A DNA stretch of 64,000 nt from Lentzea sp033794685 (GTDB lineage Bacteria > Actinomycetota > Actinomycetes > Mycobacteriales > Pseudonocardiaceae), in assembly GCA_033794685.1 (NCBI GenBank), contig JARAYZ010000006.1; one strand, 5' to 3'. The position numbers and the translations under genes were made by a program. A model generated the notes under the pieces. It saw only the letters and a program-made list of their open reading frames with translations. It had not been told where the DNA came from and did not search any database. Position 1 is the first letter of the stretch, and each line of letters starts with the position of its first letter. Below, in pieces: positions 7,822 to 15,833 of the stretch.

Positions 7822-9621
7822 TCAGGCCTTCTGCTCGGCCTTCTCGGAGCCCTTCTCCTGGGGCTTGGCGTCCACACCGGCCTCCTTGCGCTGCAGCGCC
7901 GTGATGGGGGCCGGAGCCGCCGTCAGCGGGTCGTAGCCGCCGCCCGACTTCGGGAACGCGATGACCTCGCGGATCGAGTCGGCACCCGCGAGCAGCATGC
8001 AGAGGCGGTCCCAGCCCAGCGCGATGCCGCCGTGCGGCGGGGCGCCGAACTTGAACGCGTCGAGCAGGAAGCCGAACTTCTCCTGCGCCTCCTCGGCACC
8101 GATGCCCATCACGTTGAACGCGCGCTGCTGCACGTCCGCGCGGTGGATACGGATGGAGCCACCGCCGAGCTCGTTGCCGTTGAGGATCACGTCGTAGGCG
8201 TAGGCCAGCGCCTCGCCCGGCTTCTCCTCGAAGGTGTCGATCCACTCCGGGGTGGGCGAGGTGAACGCGTGGTGCAGCGCCGTCCAGTTGCTGCCGCCGA
8301 CCGCGACGTCGCCGGCCTCGAGCTTGTCGACCGACTCGAACATCGGGAAGTCGACGACCCAGCCGAACGCCCAGGCGTTCTCGTCGATCAGGCCGACGCG
8401 GTGCGCGATCTCGACGCGGGCGGCGCCCAGCAGGGCACGCGCGTCACGCGGGTCGCCCGCGCCGAAGAAGATGCAGTCGCCCGCGTTGGCGCCGACGGCC
8501 TTCGCGAGACCCTCGCGCTCGGTGTCGGTCAGGTTCTTCGCCACCGGGCCGCCCAGCGTGCCGTCCTCCTGGATCAGCACGTAGGCGAGGCCCTTGTGAC
8601 CGCGCTGCTTGGCGAACTCCTGCCACGCGTCGAGCGTGCGGCGCGGCTGCGAGGCGCCACCCGGCATGACGACGGCACCGACGTACGGCGCCTGGAACAC
8701 GCGGAACGTCGTGTCCTTGAAGTACTCGGTGAGGTCGGTGAGCTCGAGCTCGAAGCGCAGGTCGGGCTTGTCCGAGCCGTACTTGGCCATCGCGTCGGCG
8801 TAGGAGATCCGGCGGAAGGGGACCGGGATGTCGATTCCCTTGGTCTCCTTCCAGATCGCGGCCAGCAGCTTCTCGGTCAGGGCGATGACGTCGTCCTGCT
8901 CGACGAAGCTCATCTCGACGTCGAGCTGGGTGAACTCCGGCTGGCGGTCCGCGCGGAAGTCCTCGTCGCGGTAGCAGCGCGCGATCTGGTAGTACCGCTC
9001 CATGCCGCCGACCATGAGCAGCTGCTTGAACAGCTGCGGCGACTGCGGCAGCGCGTACCAGGAGCCCGGACGCAGCCGCGCCGGCACCAGGAAGTCACGC
9101 GCGCCCTCGGGGGTGGACCGGGTCAGCGTGGGCGTCTCGATCTCGACGAACTTCTCGCCCTGCAGCACCTCGCGGGCGATGCGGCTGACCTCGCTGCGCA
9201 GCCGGATCGCCTGGGCGGGGCCGCTGCGGCGCAGGTCGAGGTAGCGGTGCTTGAGGCGGGCCTCCTCGCCTGGCTCCACGTCGCTCTCGACCTGGAACGG
9301 CAGCGGCGCGGCCTCGTTGAGGACCTCGAGCTCGCTGACGTAGACCTCGATGGCACCGGTGGCCAGGTCCGGGTTCTCGCTGCCCGCGGGACGCGCGCTC
9401 ACGTCGCCGGTGACCTTGATGACGTACTCGCTGCGCAGCCGGTGCGCGCGCTCCGCCATCTCGCCCTCGCGGAACACCACCTGGGCGACACCGGAGGCGT
9501 CGCGGAGGTCGATGAAGATGACACCGCCGTGATCCCGCCGGCGAGCGACCCACCCGGTGAGGGTGACGGACTGCCCGGCGTGCTCGGCCCGGAGTGATCC
9601 GGCCTCGTGCGTGCGCAACAC
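7822..9621 (-). CDS. aspS: Aspartyl-tRNA synthetase
   Basis: Class II aminoacyl-tRNA synthetase charging tRNA-Asp, 599 aa, full bacterial length. N-terminal OB fold (LTGWVARRRDHGGVIFIDLRD), class II catalytic core with motif 2 (RCYRDEDFRADRQPEF), the bacterial insertion domain in the middle, and motif 3 near residue 530 (GIALGWDRLCMLLAG). The C-terminal tail is short and charged. Many actinobacterial AspRS enzymes are non-discriminating and also make Asp-tRNA-Asn for amidation; whether this one does cannot be told here. GTG start at 9621, served by the promoter at 9633-9661. In M. tuberculosis aspS (Rv2572c) lies near the same hisS-relA block. Confidence 0.97.
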   Translation of the reverse strand: MLRTHEAGSLRAEHAGQSVTLTGWVARRRDHGGVIFIDLRDASGVAQVVFREGEMAERAHRLRSEYVIKVTGDVSARPAGSENPDLATGAIEVYVSELEVLNEAAPLPFQVESDVEPGEEARLKHRYLDLRRSGPAQAIRLRSEVSRIAREVLQGEKFVEIETPTLTRSTPEGARDFLVPARLRPGSWYALPQSPQLFKQLLMVGGMERYYQIARCYRDEDFRADRQPEFTQLDVEMSFVEQDDVIALTEKLLAAIWKETKGIDIPVPFRRISYADAMAKYGSDKPDLRFELELTDLTEYFKDTTFRVFQAPYVGAVVMPGGASQPRRTLDAWQEFAKQRGHKGLAYVLIQEDGTLGGPVAKNLTDTEREGLAKAVGANAGDCIFFGAGDPRDARALLGAARVEIAHRVGLIDENAWAFGWVVDFPMFESVDKLEAGDVAVGGSNWTALHHAFTSPTPEWIDTFEEKPGEALAYAYDVILNGNELGGGSIRIHRADVQQRAFNVMGIGAEEAQEKFGFLLDAFKFGAPPHGGIALGWDRLCMLLAGADSIREVIAFPKSGGGYDPLTAAPAPITALQRKEAGVDAKPQEKGSEKAEQKA

Positions 9622-9632
9622 GGTGGTGGCTC

Positions 9633-9661
9633 CTTGTAGACGAAGTCAGCTTTGCCGTCAA
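9633..9661 (-). promoter_or_regulatory. Sigma-70-type promoter of aspS
   Basis: On the minus strand TTGACG (9661-9656), a 17-nt spacer, then TACAAG (9638-9633). The predicted start site is about 9626, leaving a leader of only about 5 nt before the GTG at 9621, so the mRNA would be almost leaderless. A GGAG that looks like a ribosome site partly overlaps the -10 hexamer and would then not be transcribed. Confidence 0.6.
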
Positions 9662-9687
9662 GGCTAGCCGGAGCCACCGACCGATTT

Positions 9688-10044
9688 TCACGCAGGTCGG
9701 ATCGCGGGCCTCGCTTTCGCCCACGCGTCGTGCCAGCCGGGGTCCACCTGTTCGGCGTTCTCGCCGTCGTCCGCGATCCGCTCGATCATGTCCAGCAGCG
9801 CGGCTCTGTGATCATCTCGGAGCACCGGCAGGACCTCGACCAGGAACGGCAGCACCGCCGTGGCGGCCGGGCACACGAACCCGCCTTCCTCGTGCACGGT
9901 CCGGTCCAGGTCCGTGACGGCCCGTGCGACGACCTCGGGATCGTTGGACAGCAACGCCCTGAGGTGCCCTGGAGTGTCCAGCGCGGGACCGTACGCGTGG
10001 TCGATGCTGTGCCACGCGACGTCGTCCAGTCCTTCGAGGCTCAT
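9688..10044 (-). CDS. Small HEAT-like repeat protein
   Basis: Protein of 118 aa, start ATG 10044 in an ATGA overlap with the upstream gene. It is alpha-helical with a family signature seen in many Streptomyces and related genomes: W..IDHAYGPA, an LL..DPEVV.RAV segment, then FVCPAATAVLPFLVEVL. The last part matches the HEAT-like pattern of its larger neighbour (AAAWPFLLDLVAH). Function unknown; protein-protein interaction is the likely mode. It is the last gene of a two-gene unit. Confidence 0.7.
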   Translation of the reverse strand: MSLEGLDDVAWHSIDHAYGPALDTPGHLRALLSNDPEVVARAVTDLDRTVHEEGGFVCPAATAVLPFLVEVLPVLRDDHRAALLDMIERIADDGENAEQVDPGWHDAWAKARPAIRPA

Positions 10045-11069
10045 CGCAGCTCCAGCAGCACCGACGTGGCCAGCGTCGAGACCTTCTGCCCCAACGACGT
10101 CACGGCGTGGTCGTGCACCCGCTCGGCGACGAGGTCCGTGTACTCCCGGGCCCGCGCGACACCGACCAGCCACACCGCGAACGCCCGCAGCCGGACGTCC
10201 GGATCGGCCACCCACACCGGCACGAACGGCACGACCAGGCCCACGTCCGTCGTGTCGCGCTCGAACAACCTGCGCAGGTAGTCGAGCGCCTCGGTCCGCC
10301 ACGGCAGCACGTCCACCAGCGCCAGCACGAGGTCCATGCCCTCGAAGTCCTTGGGGCCCACCAGCCAGAGCACGTGCTCCAGCACCTCGTCGTAGCCCAT
10401 CTCGAACGACCCGGTGGCGAGGAACAGCTCCAGGTCACCGGTCAGCCCGCGCAGGATCACGTCGGCGTCCGGCCTGGTCGCTGCGGACACGAGCAGCCGC
10501 ACCAGGGGTTCGTCCGCCACCTCCAGCTCCCGCAACCACGAGACCGCGGCCTCGTCACCTCGCCCGGCGAACTCCGTCGCGACGAGCACGACGCACAACC
10601 GCGTGGCCGGATCGGTCTCGGCCTCCCACCGCGCGGACAGAGCGGGCAGCACGAGCGCGCTGTCCCCGAGTCCCTTGCCCAGCACGAACAGCACGCCCCG
10701 CCGCACCCCCGCGGAGCTGTGGTCGAGCAGGGCGAGCAGGGCGGGTTTCGAGGCCTCGAACGCGGGTGGCCAGCTCGGGTGGACGCCGTCCGAACCGCTG
10801 CCCCCGGCGACCGCGATCGCGCCGCAGAGGTTCTCGAGGAGCCACTCGCGGCTGGGGGTGTTGTCGTGGGCGACCAGGTCCAGCAGGAACGGCCAGGCCG
10901 CCGCGGTCGCCTCGCTGACCTCCGACTCCTCGCCGATGAGGACGCCCACCAGCTCCTCGTGCGGCTCGACGGAGGTCCGGGCCTGCTTCAGCAACCGGGG
11001 AAGCTCGTCGGCGTACCCGTTGTGACCGCGCAACCGGTACCAGTCGATCTTCCTCAGAGCCTCCACCAT
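10041..11069 (-). CDS. HEAT-like repeat protein
   Basis: Protein of 342 aa made almost entirely of amphipathic helices in about 40-residue units (for example EASKPALLALLDHSSAGVRRGVLFVLG, broken here for length, and DPDVRLRAFAVWLVGVA), as expected of a HEAT/ARM solenoid. The N-terminus (KIDWYRLRGHNGYADELPRL) resembles that of the 118-aa protein whose start overlaps its stop, so the pair likely arose by duplication. No catalytic motif or signal peptide was seen. Starts at ATG 11069. Role unknown; such solenoids usually scaffold or bind proteins. Confidence 0.72.
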   Translation of the reverse strand: MVEALRKIDWYRLRGHNGYADELPRLLKQARTSVEPHEELVGVLIGEESEVSEATAAAWPFLLDLVAHDNTPSREWLLENLCGAIAVAGGSGSDGVHPSWPPAFEASKPALLALLDHSSAGVRRGVLFVLGKGLGDSALVLPALSARWEAETDPATRLCVVLVATEFAGRGDEAAVSWLRELEVADEPLVRLLVSAATRPDADVILRGLTGDLELFLATGSFEMGYDEVLEHVLWLVGPKDFEGMDLVLALVDVLPWRTEALDYLRRLFERDTTDVGLVVPFVPVWVADPDVRLRAFAVWLVGVARAREYTDLVAERVHDHAVTSLGQKVSTLATSVLLELR

Positions 11070-11086
11070 GGACCCAACAATAGGAA

Positions 11087-11115
11087 AAGGCCGCGACCGG
11101 GTAGGTCGCGGCCTT
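11087..11115 (-). terminator. Rho-independent terminator of subtilase gene 1
   Basis: 11-bp perfect stem, AAGGCCGCGAC at 11087-11097 paired with 11105-11115, 7-nt loop. Read on the minus strand it is followed by TTTT. It lies 18 bp past the stop of the subtilase gene and ends before the HEAT-like gene start. Confidence 0.85.
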
Positions 11116-11132
11116 GTTCACAGCGAGCTAGC

Positions 11133-12302
11133 TCACGCGGTCGGCGCGAGGTAGAGCAGGCGGTTCGGCGAACCGGTGCCCGGGTTCGTCACCTTCGACG
11201 GCGTCGACTGCCCGATCAGGTACGAGGCGACCTGGGCCGGCGTCGCCGCGCGGTTCGTCGAGAGGTAGCGAGCGGCGGCACCCGCGACGTGCGGGGTGGC
11301 CATCGACGTGCCCGAGATGGTGCTGGTGGCGGTGTCGGAGGTGCTCCAGGACGAGGTGATGTCGCGGCCCGGGGCGAAGATGTCGAGCACCGCGCCGAAG
11401 TTCGAGAACGACGAGCGGGCGTCGGTGCGGTCGGTGGAGCCGACCGTGATCGCCTCGGTCACGCGGGCCGGTGAGAAGCCGGACGCGTTGGCGTTGGAGT
11501 TGCCGGCCGCGACCGCGAAGGTCACGCCCTTGGCGACGGCGTTGCGGACGGCGGTGTCGAGGGTGGCGTTGGCGCCACCGCCGAGCGAGAGGTTCGCGAC
11601 GGCGGGCTTGGCGGCGTTCGCGCCCACCCAGTCGATGCCGGCGGCGACACCCGCGAGGGTGCCGGAGCCGTTGTTGTCGAGCACGCGGACGGCGACGATG
11701 CGAGCGGCCTTCGCGACGCCGTACTGCGAGCCCGCGATGGTGCCGGCGACGTGCGTGCCGTGGCCGTTGCCGTCCTGCGCGACGTTGTCGTTGTCCACGA
11801 AGTCACGGCCGTTCGAGGCGCGGCCCCCGAACGTCGAGTGGCTGATGCGGACACCGGTGTCGATGACGTACGCCGTCACGCCGGAGCCGGTCGAGGTGTA
11901 GCTGTAGGACTGGTTGAGCGGCAGGTTGCGCTGGTCGATGCGGTCGAGACCCCACGACGGCGGGTTCGTCTGCGTCGCCTGCGTGTGGACGACCTGGTCG
12001 GCCTCCACGAACTCCACCGACGGGTCGGCGGCCAGGCGCTTGGCCTGCTTCTCGGTCAGCTTCACGTTGAAGCCGCCGAAGGTCTTGTACTCGCGCTCGA
12101 CGGTGCCGCCGAAACGGGAAGCGAGGGCGTGCCCGTTCGCCTTGCCCTCCTTGAGCTTCACGATGAAGCTGCCGGAGATCTTCTCGGGAGCGTTGAGCGA
12201 CAACACCTCGCCCTCGGCGGCGGAGGCGCTGGGAACCATCAGAACCGACACGGCGAGAGAGGCCACGCCGGCACCGGCCAGGAACCGGATCTTTCGCGTC
12301 AT
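11133..12302 (-). CDS. Secreted subtilase, proteinase K-like (S8), tandem copy 1
   Basis: Extracellular serine protease, 389 aa preproprotein. Signal peptide about 1-28 (MTRKIRFLAGAGVASLAVSV, cleavage near ASA-A), inhibitor I9 propeptide about 40-108 (GSFIVKLKEG ... DPSVEFVEAD), then the S8 catalytic domain. Triad Asp148 (AYVIDTG), His181 (GHGTHVAG), Ser333 (SGTSMATPHVAG); oxyanion Asn268 (VAAGNSN). All are intact. ATG 12302 is chosen because the signal peptide begins there. First-copy paralog of the two genes upstream on the same strand. It has its own promoter (12343-12371) and terminator. Likely a broad-specificity secreted protease for nutrient acquisition. Confidence 0.94.
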   Translation of the reverse strand: MTRKIRFLAGAGVASLAVSVLMVPSASAAEGEVLSLNAPEKISGSFIVKLKEGKANGHALASRFGGTVEREYKTFGGFNVKLTEKQAKRLAADPSVEFVEADQVVHTQATQTNPPSWGLDRIDQRNLPLNQSYSYTSTGSGVTAYVIDTGVRISHSTFGGRASNGRDFVDNDNVAQDGNGHGTHVAGTIAGSQYGVAKAARIVAVRVLDNNGSGTLAGVAAGIDWVGANAAKPAVANLSLGGGANATLDTAVRNAVAKGVTFAVAAGNSNANASGFSPARVTEAITVGSTDRTDARSSFSNFGAVLDIFAPGRDITSSWSTSDTATSTISGTSMATPHVAGAAARYLSTNRAATPAQVASYLIGQSTPSKVTNPGTGSPNRLLYLAPTA

Positions 12303-12342
12303 GATTGCATTCCGTTCATTGCAGGGGAACGAAGCGCTTTCG

Positions 12343-12371
12343 ACGTTATGGAGAGATCCGGTTCCTGCCAA
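12343..12371 (-). promoter_or_regulatory. Promoter of subtilase gene 1
   Basis: Minus strand TTGGCA (12371-12366), 17-nt spacer, TAACGT (12348-12343). Predicted 5' leader about 35 nt to the ATG at 12302. The match is good for an actinobacterial housekeeping promoter but is by eye only. Confidence 0.5.
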
Positions 12372-12420
12372 GGGTGTCTTACGTTTTAGGACGGGCTTGC
12401 ATTGCCGGACAATTCACCTT

Positions 12421-13494
12421 TCACAGGGAAGGCGGCCAGTAGAGGATACGAGTGACGGGTGGTGTCCCCGGAGTGCCCGTGGTAACCAGCGCGCGCTCGA
12501 CCTGGGCGGGCGTGGCTGCGCGGTTCCGTTCCAGGAACCGTGCCGCGACACCGGCCGCGTGCGGTGCGGCCATGGACGACCCGCTCAGCGTGTTGGTCGC
12601 CGTGTCGGAAGTGTTCCAGGCAGAGGGAATGCTCACGCCCGCCGCCCAGATGTCCACCAGGGGACCGTAGTTCGACGACGAGGACTTGGTGTCGTTCTGC
12701 GTCAACGCACCCACGCAGATCGCGGCGGAAACCCGTTGTGGCGACGAGTTTCCCGGGTCGGTGTTGCTGCCACCCGCTGCGACCGTGTACGAAACACCGG
12801 AGTCGATCGACTTCTTCACAGCCGTGTCCAGTGCCGCGGAAGCACTGCCTCCCAACGACATGTTCGCCACCGCGGGCTTCACGGCGTTGCGCGTCACCCA
12901 GTCCACTCCGGCGATGACACCGGAGATGGTGCCGGAACCCGACCCGTTGAGCACGCGCACACCCCACACCGTCGCCTGTTTCGCGACGCCGTACGTCTTG
13001 CCCGCCGCGATGCCGGCGACGTGCGTGCCGTGGCCGTTGTCGTCCTGCGCGATCGCGTCGTTGTCGACGGTGTCCCAGCCGTTGCGCGCACGCCCGCCGA
13101 ACTCCGCGTGCGTCACGCGCAGGCCGGTGTCGATCACGTAGATGTTCACGCCACGGCCGGTGGTCGTGTACTCGTAGCGCTGGTCCAGCGGCAACGCGCG
13201 CTGGTCGATGCGGTCGAGACCCCACGGCGGGTTGAGCTGGACGGAGTTGGCGTGCACGATCCCGTCACGCTCCACAGAGGACACGGTGGGGTCGGCCTTC
13301 AGCGCACGCACCTGGGACGATGTCAGCCGGGCACTGAAACCGTTGAGGACACTGGTGTAGCGGTGCTCGACGGCACCGCTGAACGACGACACGGCTCCGT
13401 CCCGGAGCACGACGATGTACGACGACGTGGCGGCGGACGCGGGGGCGACCACGACCGCTGCCACGACGGCGGCGACTGCCAGCAGGGCTCTCAC
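12421..13494 (-). CDS. Secreted subtilase with altered oxyanion hole, tandem copy 2
   Basis: S8 peptidase of 357 aa, GTG start at 13494 with an AAGGAAG ribosome site 7-8 nt upstream. Signal peptide about 1-21, short I9 propeptide about 24-82, catalytic domain with Asp122 (YVIDTG), His155 (GHGTHVAG) and Ser307 (SGSSMAAPHAAG). Two positions differ from its neighbours: the oxyanion-hole Asn is Gly242 (TVAAGGSNTD instead of VAAGN), and the Thr before the catalytic Ser is Ser306. In subtilisin, loss of that Asn is known to lower catalysis strongly, so this copy may be slow, specialised, or a binding protein. Frame, signal and triad are intact, so it is not an obvious pseudogene. Confidence 0.92.
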   Translation of the reverse strand: MRALLAVAAVVAAVVVAPASAATSSYIVVLRDGAVSSFSGAVEHRYTSVLNGFSARLTSSQVRALKADPTVSSVERDGIVHANSVQLNPPWGLDRIDQRALPLDQRYEYTTTGRGVNIYVIDTGLRVTHAEFGGRARNGWDTVDNDAIAQDDNGHGTHVAGIAAGKTYGVAKQATVWGVRVLNGSGSGTISGVIAGVDWVTRNAVKPAVANMSLGGSASAALDTAVKKSIDSGVSYTVAAGGSNTDPGNSSPQRVSAAICVGALTQNDTKSSSSNYGPLVDIWAAGVSIPSAWNTSDTATNTLSGSSMAAPHAAGVAARFLERNRAATPAQVERALVTTGTPGTPPVTRILYWPPSL

Positions 13495-13537
13495 GGGCAG
13501 ACTTCCTTTCGATCACAGGGATTCCGGGCAGGGCGAA

Positions 13538-13568
13538 CGGCCCCGGCTCGCGAGAGGAACCGGGGCCG
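13538..13568 (-). terminator. Terminator of subtilase gene 3
   Basis: 9-bp perfect stem, CGGCCCCGG at 13538-13546 with 13560-13568, 13-nt loop, located 22 bp past the stop of the third subtilase gene and just upstream of the second. It suggests the copies are separately transcribed. No T-run. Confidence 0.7.
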
Positions 13569-13590
13569 CACGTCACATCAGGGGCCGCGC

Positions 13591-14751
13591 TCAGCTGGTC
13601 GGCGGCCAGTACAGGAGCCTCGTCGTCGTGTTGGCGCCGGGGTTCGTCACCTTGCCGTTGGTGGCGTTGGACGTGATCGCGGTCGCCACCTGGGCGGGCG
13701 TCACGTTCCGGTTGCCCTGCAGGTACCGGGCCACCACGCCGGCGACGTGCGGGGCCGCCATCGAGGTGCCGGAGATGGTGTTCGTGGCCGTGTCACTGGT
13801 GTTCCACGTCGACGTGATGCCACCACCGGGTGCGAAGACGTCCACCACGGGACCGTAGTTGGAGAAGGAGGAGCGGGCGTCGGTGCGGTCGGTGGACCCC
13901 ACGGTCAGCGCCGCCGCCACACGGGCGGGCGAGGTGTTCGCCGCGTTCGTGTTGGAGTTGCCCGCCGCGACGGCGAACGTCACGCCACGCGTGATCGCGC
14001 CGGACACGGCGTTGTCGAGCGAGGTGTTGGCGCCGCCGCCGAGCGACATGTTGGCGACAGCGGGCTTGACGTGGTTCGACGCCACCCAGTTCACGCCGGC
14101 GACGACACCGGCGATGGTGCCGGAACCGGAGTTGTTGAGCACGCGGACGCCGATGATGTTGGCCTGCTTGGCGACACCGTGCAGCGTGCCCGCGACGGTG
14201 CCGGCGACGTGCGTGCCGTGCCCGTTGCCGTCCTGCGCGACGGCGTCGTTGTCCACGAAGTCGTAGCCGTTCTTCGCCCGGCCGCCGAAGTCGCGGTGCG
14301 TGATGCGGACACCGGTGTCGATGATGTAGGCGTTCACACCGGAACCGGTGCTGTTGTAGGTGTAGCGCTGGTCGAGCGGCAGGTTGCGCTGGTCGATCCG
14401 GTCGAGCCCCCACGACGGCGGGTTGACCTGCGTGGCCTGGATGCTGACGACCTGGTCGCGTTCCACGTACTCGACCGAGGGGTCAGCGGCGAGTCTGCGC
14501 GCCTGCGCGTCGCTCATCTTCACCGAGAAGCCCTGGAAGACCGTGTCGTAGACGTGGCCGACCTGGCCGCCGAACCGGGAACCGAGAGTCTGCGCGCTCG
14601 CGGTGACCCCGCCCTCCTTCAGCTTCACGATGAAGCTTCCGGCGATGTTCTCACCGGGCGAGACGCGGATCTCGCCCGCCGCGGCGGTGGCCGGTGCCGC
14701 GAAGACGGCGATCATGGCCGCCGAGCCCAGCAGAGTTGCGGTCTTGCGCAT
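13591..14751 (-). CDS. Secreted subtilase, proteinase K-like (S8), tandem copy 3
   Basis: Secreted serine protease, 386 aa. Signal peptide about 1-25 (MRKTATLLGSAAMIAVFAAP), I9 propeptide about 37-105 (GSFIVKLKEGG ... VEYVERD), catalytic domain with Asp145 (AYIIDTG), His178 (GHGTHVAG), oxyanion Asn265 (VAAGNSN) and Ser330 (SGTSMAAPHVAG). All residues needed for catalysis are present. ATG 14751 was chosen for the signal peptide; upstream in-frame codons are low-quality sequence. It is closest to copy 1 in the propeptide and catalytic core. It diverges from an HTH regulator gene 182 bp away, which is a candidate controller. Confidence 0.94.
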   Translation of the reverse strand: MRKTATLLGSAAMIAVFAAPATAAAGEIRVSPGENIAGSFIVKLKEGGVTASAQTLGSRFGGQVGHVYDTVFQGFSVKMSDAQARRLAADPSVEYVERDQVVSIQATQVNPPSWGLDRIDQRNLPLDQRYTYNSTGSGVNAYIIDTGVRITHRDFGGRAKNGYDFVDNDAVAQDGNGHGTHVAGTVAGTLHGVAKQANIIGVRVLNNSGSGTIAGVVAGVNWVASNHVKPAVANMSLGGGANTSLDNAVSGAITRGVTFAVAAGNSNTNAANTSPARVAAALTVGSTDRTDARSSFSNYGPVVDVFAPGGGITSTWNTSDTATNTISGTSMAAPHVAGVVARYLQGNRNVTPAQVATAITSNATNGKVTNPGANTTTRLLYWPPTS

Positions 14752-14933
14752 TGTGCAGTCCTGTTCGTCGCAGGGATGCAGCAGGAACCTCAAACGGGGG
14801 TATTGGCGGCGTAATAGTCCCGAGATCTGAACCTGCCGAGTTTCGAACCCGGACAAAACCGCCGATCGGCTGTACCGCGTTCCCTTTGCTGCCGATAGCC
14901 TTCCGAGCTTGACTCCGTGAAACGGAGGAGTGG

Positions 14934-15833
14934 ATGCTCACGATTTACCCACCGCGCGAGGAGCTCGCCGACCTTCTCGTGACGGGCCCGTTCGCGGACG
15001 CGTTGCGCGTCGCGATCCAGGTGCGGGGACTCAGTCTCGAACGGCTGCAGCACCGTCTGAAGGTGCGGGGAGCGCCGATCAGCGTGACGGCGCTGAGCTA
15101 CTGGCAGTCGGGTCGCCGCAGACCCGAGCGGCCGGAGTCGATGATGGCCCTGGCCCACCTGGAGGACGTGCTCGGACTTCCCGCGGCCGCGTTGAGCCGC
15201 CTGCTCGGCCCACCCCGGCCGCGCGGTCGTTCCCGCAGGCGGGAGCAGTCGGCGCGGACACCGTGGGACGGGTCCGGACTGGTGACGACCGCCCAGCACG
15301 ACCGGGTCGACGTCGCGCCCTGCGGCGGTGTGCGCGGCGTCCGGTCACGCCAGGTCATGCGGGCGAACACCGCCAATGTGGACCGCTGGATCCTCTGCCA
15401 GGAAACGGGTTCCGCTCAGCCCGCGCTCACCGCGGTCCGTTCCTGCCGGGTCGGCCGGATCGCGCGGGAACGCACGAACGGCGTGCTGGTCGCGGAGATG
15501 TTGTTCGACGAACCGATCTCCTCCGGCGAGTCGATCGCGATCGAGTACGAATTGATCTATCCACATCCGACTGTCGAGCACACGCATTTCCGGCGCTTCG
15601 GCGACCGCGTGCACGACTACGTGCTGGAGATCAAATTCCAGGACTCACCGGAGTCGTGCGAGCAGTTCTCGTCCGGCCCGGCCGGCGCGGAAATGCCCGG
15701 CGGAGCCCGCGCGGCCCCCGTGGACGAGGGCGGTTACGCGCACGCCGCCGCGCTCGACTTCGGCCCCGGCCTCTACGGCATGCGCTGGACGGTCGCCGCG
15801 AACGCCCCGGGGTCATCCACCCAGGGGAAGTGA
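14934..15833 (+). CDS. XRE-like HTH transcriptional regulator with unknown C-terminal domain
   Basis: Protein of 299 aa. The N-terminal 95 residues form a helix-turn-helix region (ADALRVAIQVRGLSLERLQH ... ISVTALSYWQSGRRRPERPE), followed by a basic linker and a C-terminal beta-rich domain (EPISSGESIAIEYELIYPHP ... ALDFGPGLYGMRWTV) of a kind seen in actinobacterial XRE proteins but with no known ligand. Strong GGAGGAG ribosome site just before ATG 14934. It is divergent from the subtilase array; a 10-bp palindrome GCCGATCGGC at 14861-14870 lies in the shared 182-bp gap and could be an operator. The 3' end overlaps the convergent hydrolase gene by 61 bp. Confidence 0.8.
   Translation: MLTIYPPREELADLLVTGPFADALRVAIQVRGLSLERLQHRLKVRGAPISVTALSYWQSGRRRPERPESMMALAHLEDVLGLPAAALSRLLGPPRPRGRSRRREQSARTPWDGSGLVTTAQHDRVDVAPCGGVRGVRSRQVMRANTANVDRWILCQETGSAQPALTAVRSCRVGRIARERTNGVLVAEMLFDEPISSGESIAIEYELIYPHPTVEHTHFRRFGDRVHDYVLEIKFQDSPESCEQFSSGPAGAEMPGGARAAPVDEGGYAHAAALDFGPGLYGMRWTVAANAPGSSTQGK

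Noticed and set aside
9625..9678. Inverted repeat GGTGGCTCC/GGAGCCACC around the aspS start that could hide the ribosome-binding site.
   Set aside because: The predicted aspS promoter lies between the arms, so the upstream arm would not be in the mRNA; arms are also 36 nt apart.
11914..14814. Very long plus-strand open frame across the subtilase array.
   Set aside because: It is antisense to three proteins with full signal, propeptide and catalytic motifs; its translation is low-complexity Arg/His/Gly-rich and has no domain.
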